DNA from: Bradyrhizobium sp. cir1
GTDB lineage: Bacteria; Pseudomonadota; Alphaproteobacteria; Rhizobiales; Xanthobacteraceae
Length of the DNA stretch: 64,000 nt
Assembly (NCBI RefSeq): GCF_014198245.1
Contig: NZ_JACIHE010000007.1
Coordinates: 268,961 to 332,960, forward strand
Direction: 5' to 3'
Below are positions 60,968-64,000 of this stretch, in pieces. Made by a program: the position numbers and the translations under genes. The notes below the pieces were generated by a model. That model was not told the origin of the DNA, did no database searches, and saw nothing but the letters and a program-made list of their open reading frames with translations. The first letter of the stretch is position 1, and every line of letters starts with the position of its first letter.

Positions 60968-62173
60968 TCAATTTCCCGTCTGCAGCTCGCCAAAGCGCTG
61001 CCAGCTCTTGCCGTTAAAGCGCATGAACTGCATCTGATCGACCGGAACGTGATCGGTCGGGCTGGTGTTGACCTTGATGCCGGGCAGCAGCATCGGCAAT
61101 TCGAGATCGCGGATCGCAAACGCCTGCTTCAGGATGTTCTCGGTCGACAGATCGTCGCCGCAGGCTCTCAGCACCGCCTCCAGCGCCATCGCGCTGTTGT
61201 AGGAATTGACGTAGTTGGTGTCGTGCTGATCGGCCTCCGGCATGTATCTGGTCATGAACTCGCGCCAGACCTTGACGCCGGGATCGTCCTTCCAGGCGGG
61301 ATCGTCGGGATCCTTGACATAGGCGGTGGAGAGAATGCCGGTGCCGGCTTCCAGCCCGGCCGGCTCCATCACGGTCGAGACCCATACCGACACGTTCGAG
61401 AGGAACGTCATCGGCCGCCAGTTGATCTCGAAGGATTTGCGGATCGCCTGCGCCGCGAATTTCGGCGTCGCCGCGATCACGAACACGTCGGCGCCCGAAG
61501 CCTTCAGCTTCACGATCTGGGAATCGATGGTCGGATCCTGGATTTCATAGGTGGCATTGGTGACCACGGACTCGTATTTTTCGCCGAGCACGTCCTTCAG
61601 CCCGGCGAGATAGTCGCGGCCGTAATCGTCATTCTGGGAGATGACCGCGAATTTCGCGTTGGGATTCTTCGCCAGCGCATAGCGCGCGTACAGCCGCGCC
61701 TCGTAGCGGAACGGCGCCTGCACGCCCATGGTCGCCTGCGGATATTGTGCGATGTCGGCGAATTTCGAGGCGCCGGAGCCGATAAAGAGCTGCGGCACGT
61801 TCTTGGACTGGAGATATTTTGCGATCGCGGTGTTGTGGGCGGTGCCGATCGAGGAGAAGATCAACGCGACCTCGTCGCTCTCGACCAGGCGGCGCGTCTG
61901 CTCGACCGATTTCGGCGGCGCGTAGCTGTCGTCGAGCGAGATCAGATTGACCTTGCGGCCGTTGATGCCGCCCTTCTCGTTCAGCATCTTGAAATAGCCG
62001 ACCTCGCCCTTGCCGAGCGCGCCGAAGGCCGACACCGGGCCGCTATAGGGCATGGTCTGGCCGATCCTGATTTCGGTCGCGGTGACGCCGCGCATCTCGG
62101 CGGCGAAGGAAGCAGCAGGCCACAGCAGGAATGAAACGGCGCCAAGCGCGCCCAATGTCGCCTTAACGCGCAT
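60968..62173 (-). CDS. Branched-chain amino-acid-type (LivK) ABC binding protein
   Basis: A 401-residue periplasmic binding protein: signal (MRVKATLGALGAVSFLLWPA, cut after FAA about residue 25), then the LivK-type IRIGQTMPYSGPVSAFG and a two-lobe fold. No liv permease or ATPase is near. Substrate could be an amino acid, urea or aromatic acid. The start at 62173 is the only one with a good signal. Confidence 0.9.
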   Translation of the reverse strand: MRVKATLGALGAVSFLLWPAASFAAEMRGVTATEIRIGQTMPYSGPVSAFGALGKGEVGYFKMLNEKGGINGRKVNLISLDDSYAPPKSVEQTRRLVESDEVALIFSSIGTAHNTAIAKYLQSKNVPQLFIGSGASKFADIAQYPQATMGVQAPFRYEARLYARYALAKNPNAKFAVISQNDDYGRDYLAGLKDVLGEKYESVVTNATYEIQDPTIDSQIVKLKASGADVFVIAATPKFAAQAIRKSFEINWRPMTFLSNVSVWVSTVMEPAGLEAGTGILSTAYVKDPDDPAWKDDPGVKVWREFMTRYMPEADQHDTNYVNSYNSAMALEAVLRACGDDLSTENILKQAFAIRDLELPMLLPGIKVNTSPTDHVPVDQMQFMRFNGKSWQRFGELQTGN

Positions 62174-62275
62174 CGGCTTCCCCTCCCCACTATTGGTGCG
62201 ATCGCGTCGCACCTTTATTTGGGAGGAGCATGCCATGACATCGGGGCGAACTCCAATCATTATCGACCGGCGATG

Positions 62276-62316
62276 GCAGGGCGGGCACGGCGCAAAAGCG
62301 CCTTTGCCCACCCTGC
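62276..62316. repeat. GGGTGGGCAAAGGCGC-type repeat (copy 2)
   Basis: GCAGGGCGGGCACGGCGC pairs with GCGCCTTTGCCCACCCTGC around AAAA; same family as 56686 and 63829. Confidence 0.75.
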
Positions 62317-62351
62317 GTCTCGCTATCCGGATCGGTGACCTGCGCGGCGCA

Positions 62352-62672
62352 TTACCTGCAGGGATGACGGCTGCCGTCGAAGCCCAGATAGGTGCCGCTG
62401 GCCAGGTCGAAGGAACGATAGCGCTCGGCGCAGGACCGCGAGCCATCCGCGCGAGCCAGAACGTTGTCCACGCCTTGCGCACGCGCTGCGCCGTCCGGCA
62501 GTTCGAGGCCCAGCCGGCCTGCCGGCGTCAGCGTGCCATTCAGGTTGCGATTGGGGTTCTCCGCCTCGTACGTATCCGGATGGCTGCTTGCAAAGCCGGA
62601 TTGCGCGTAGGCGGTGGTTGCGGTCAGGGCCGACAACAAAGCCACGGCAGCGAAAGTCTTGAATCCAGTCAT
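62352..62672 (-). CDS. BA14K family protein
   Basis: A 106-residue exported protein: signal (MTGFKTFAAVALLSALTATT, cut at AYA near 23) and the C-terminal BA14K motif CAERYRSFDLASGTYLGFDG with HPC. This domain is known from Brucella as an immunoreactive, lectin-like protein; its role in soil bacteria is unknown. Confidence 0.92.
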   Translation of the reverse strand: MTGFKTFAAVALLSALTATTAYAQSGFASSHPDTYEAENPNRNLNGTLTPAGRLGLELPDGAARAQGVDNVLARADGSRSCAERYRSFDLASGTYLGFDGSRHPCR

Positions 62673-62954
62673 GGTCGATCTCCATCATGGGCCGGTGCAT
62701 CGCGCGGCCGGTGCGGCAGGAAGTGGATCGACATGGTGCACCGGACAAGCCCGACGCGCCCGATACGCGCGGCCGAACGCAATGTCGCCGTTCAAATGCA
62801 GAAAGAGTCGTTTGTTTGCGGAACGCAACGAAGGATCCATCTCCGCGGGGCCGCGATCTCTGCCGTCTTCACGTCTCGGTGCGACGCTGCCTCGAGACTG
62901 ACGCGCCGGCGTCGCAATGCGCTAATATCCGGCGATCGAACAGGAAGGCGCATC

Positions 62955-63797
62955 ATGATCTTTCGCAATCTCTTCGCCGCATTGCTCGTCACGATCTCGA
63001 TCACGGCCGCGCATGCGGCGCCGCGATGGCTGAACCTGCCGCCGACGCCGACCTTGCCCAAGGCGGCACAGAGCGGCATTGCGCCGGTCAACGGCATCAA
63101 GGTCTGGTACGCCGTGTACGGCCGCGGTGAGCCCGTGCTGCTACTGCATGGCGGTCTCGCCAACGCCAACTATTGGGGCCACCAGGTCCGCGCGCTGCAA
63201 CGACATTATCAGGTCATCGTCATGGAAAGCCGCGGACACGGGCGCAGCAGTCGCAACCAGGAGCCCTATGGCTACGATCTGATGGCCTCGGACGTGGTCG
63301 GGTTGCTCGACCGTCTCAAGATCAGGAAGGCGGCGATCGTCGGCTGGAGCGACGGCGCGATCATCGGTCTCGACATCGCCATGAAGCATCCGGAGCGGGT
63401 GAACAAGCTGTTCGCCTTCGCGGCGAACTCGGATCCGTCAGGCGTTGCCGACATCGCCTCAAGCGAGGTCTTCAACGCCTACATCGCGCGGGCCGGCGAA
63501 GAGTACAAGCGCCTCTCGCCGACGCCGACGCAGTACAAGGGCTTCGTCGACGAGATCACCAAGATGTGGGAGAGCCAGCCGAAATGGACGGCCTCGGACC
63601 TCGCGGCGATCAAGGTGCCGACCTGGATCGTGGACGGCGACCACGACGAGGCGATCAAGCGCGAGAACACCGAATTCATGGCGGCGAACATTCCGGGGGC
63701 CGGCCTCTTGATTCAGCCGGAGGTCAGCCACTTCTCGTTCCTGCAGGATCCGGAGCAGTTCAACGACGATGTGCTGCGTTTTCTGCGGCGGCGGTGA
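62955..63797 (+). CDS. Exported alpha/beta hydrolase
   Basis: A 280-residue hydrolase with a signal peptide (cut after AHA, about 21), an oxyanion segment LLLHGGLANANYWG, the nucleophile elbow GWSDGA (S132), a likely acid in DGDHDEAI and the histidine in EVSHFSF. Periplasmic esterase or related. AGGAAGG six bases upstream supports the start. Confidence 0.92.
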   Translation: MIFRNLFAALLVTISITAAHAAPRWLNLPPTPTLPKAAQSGIAPVNGIKVWYAVYGRGEPVLLLHGGLANANYWGHQVRALQRHYQVIVMESRGHGRSSRNQEPYGYDLMASDVVGLLDRLKIRKAAIVGWSDGAIIGLDIAMKHPERVNKLFAFAANSDPSGVADIASSEVFNAYIARAGEEYKRLSPTPTQYKGFVDEITKMWESQPKWTASDLAAIKVPTWIVDGDHDEAIKRENTEFMAANIPGAGLLIQPEVSHFSFLQDPEQFNDDVLRFLRRR

Positions 63798-63828
63798 GAG
63801 GCCAGCAGCGGCCGCGTAGTGAGATATC

Positions 63829-63922
63829 GTAGGGTGGGCAAAGCGACAGCGTGCCCACCATCTCTTGCATGAACACCCGAGAGAGATGGTGGGCACGGCG
63901 CAAGAGCGCCTTTGCCCACCCT
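63829..63922. repeat. GTAGGGTGGGCAAAG-type repeat (long copy 3)
   Basis: Starts GTAGGGTGGGCAAAG and ends CTTTGCCCACCCT; the middle has GTGCCCACCATCTCT / AGAGATGGTGGGCAC. It is the most complete of three copies. Confidence 0.85.
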
Positions 63923-63967
63923 TGTTTTAGCGCACTGGATTAGAATGGCCTCGTTCCGTGAGGAATG

Positions 63968-63997
63968 GCCCAGCCCGGGTGGCCGCCCGAGCTGGGC
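63968..63997. terminator. Hairpin at the right edge
   Basis: GCCCAGC / GCTGGGC, with CGGG / CCCG inside, is cut close to the window end; it may end a gene that lies outside. Direction unknown. Confidence 0.45.
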
Positions 63998-64000
63998 TGC

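Overview
The window looks like a piece of a Bradyrhizobium-type chromosome (Alphaproteobacteria, Nitrobacteraceae). The reasons are: high GC with few AT-rich islands; a nirK/nirV/nnrR/nnrS/hemN denitrification block; the three-gene transhydrogenase (pntAA-pntAB-pntB); alphaproteobacterial small proteins (GapR, YdcH/DUF465, DUF1244, DUF1036, BA14K, aa3-oxidase subunit IV); and many short palindromic intergenic repeats of the kind seen in Bradyrhizobium and Rhodopseudomonas. This assignment is inference from gene content; no database was searched. I found no rRNA, tRNA, CRISPR array, prophage or insertion sequence.

Layout. 1-5.9 kb is a nitrite/NO respiration island: nnrS (cut by the left edge), nnrR, a DUF1858 mini-protein, anaerobic hemN, a small membrane protein, nirK and nirV. 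Four 14-bp FNR-type boxes of the form TTG-N8-CAA lie in its intergenic gaps, so the block probably answers to FixK2 and/or NnrR under low oxygen and NO. 6.3-7.7 kb holds scoAB (succinyl-CoA:3-ketoacid CoA-transferase) and 8-10 kb an AsmA-family protein. 10.1-13.7 kb holds a dctA-like carrier with a GalD/PrpF-type isomerase under a divergent LysR regulator. 14.1-20.3 kb holds two convergent ABC importers: a sugar-type one with no ATPase gene and a polyamine-type one with no binding-protein gene.

20.4-31.4 kb contains a RelB/ParE-like toxin-antitoxin pair, glpD, a PAS-GGDEF-EAL protein, an L-2-hydroxyglutarate-oxidase-like enzyme, a group of very small genes (two YdcH proteins and two unknowns), a GGDEF protein, purEK and aqpZ. 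31.6-43.5 kb has rpsU with an RGG-like tail, a TPR lipoprotein, a cation-antiporter group (cupin, chaA, NhaD-like, hydrolase), the pnt operon, cytochrome oxidase subunit IV, an AbrB-Doc toxin-antitoxin module with a perfect 18-bp palindrome, and oligoendopeptidase F. 43.6-54.6 kb has an orphan sigma-54 response regulator, two cell-wall proteins (L,D-transpeptidase and DUF882), an adenylate cyclase-TPR protein, gapR, DUF1244, DUF1036 and pyk.

54.7-64 kb has a TetR regulator, a PAP2 phosphatase, a single Flp pilin, two large unknown multi-spanning membrane proteins, a lone LivK-type binding protein, a BA14K protein and an alpha/beta hydrolase. At least eight kinds of palindromic repeat occupy gene 3' ends; in two places the repeat touches or overlaps a stop codon.

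Nothing here is clearly a wholly new system. The best leads are the two unstudied mini-genes and the candidate boxes of the nirK island, the small-gene group at 26.8-28.1 kb, the AbrB-Doc operator, and the two incomplete ABC importers.
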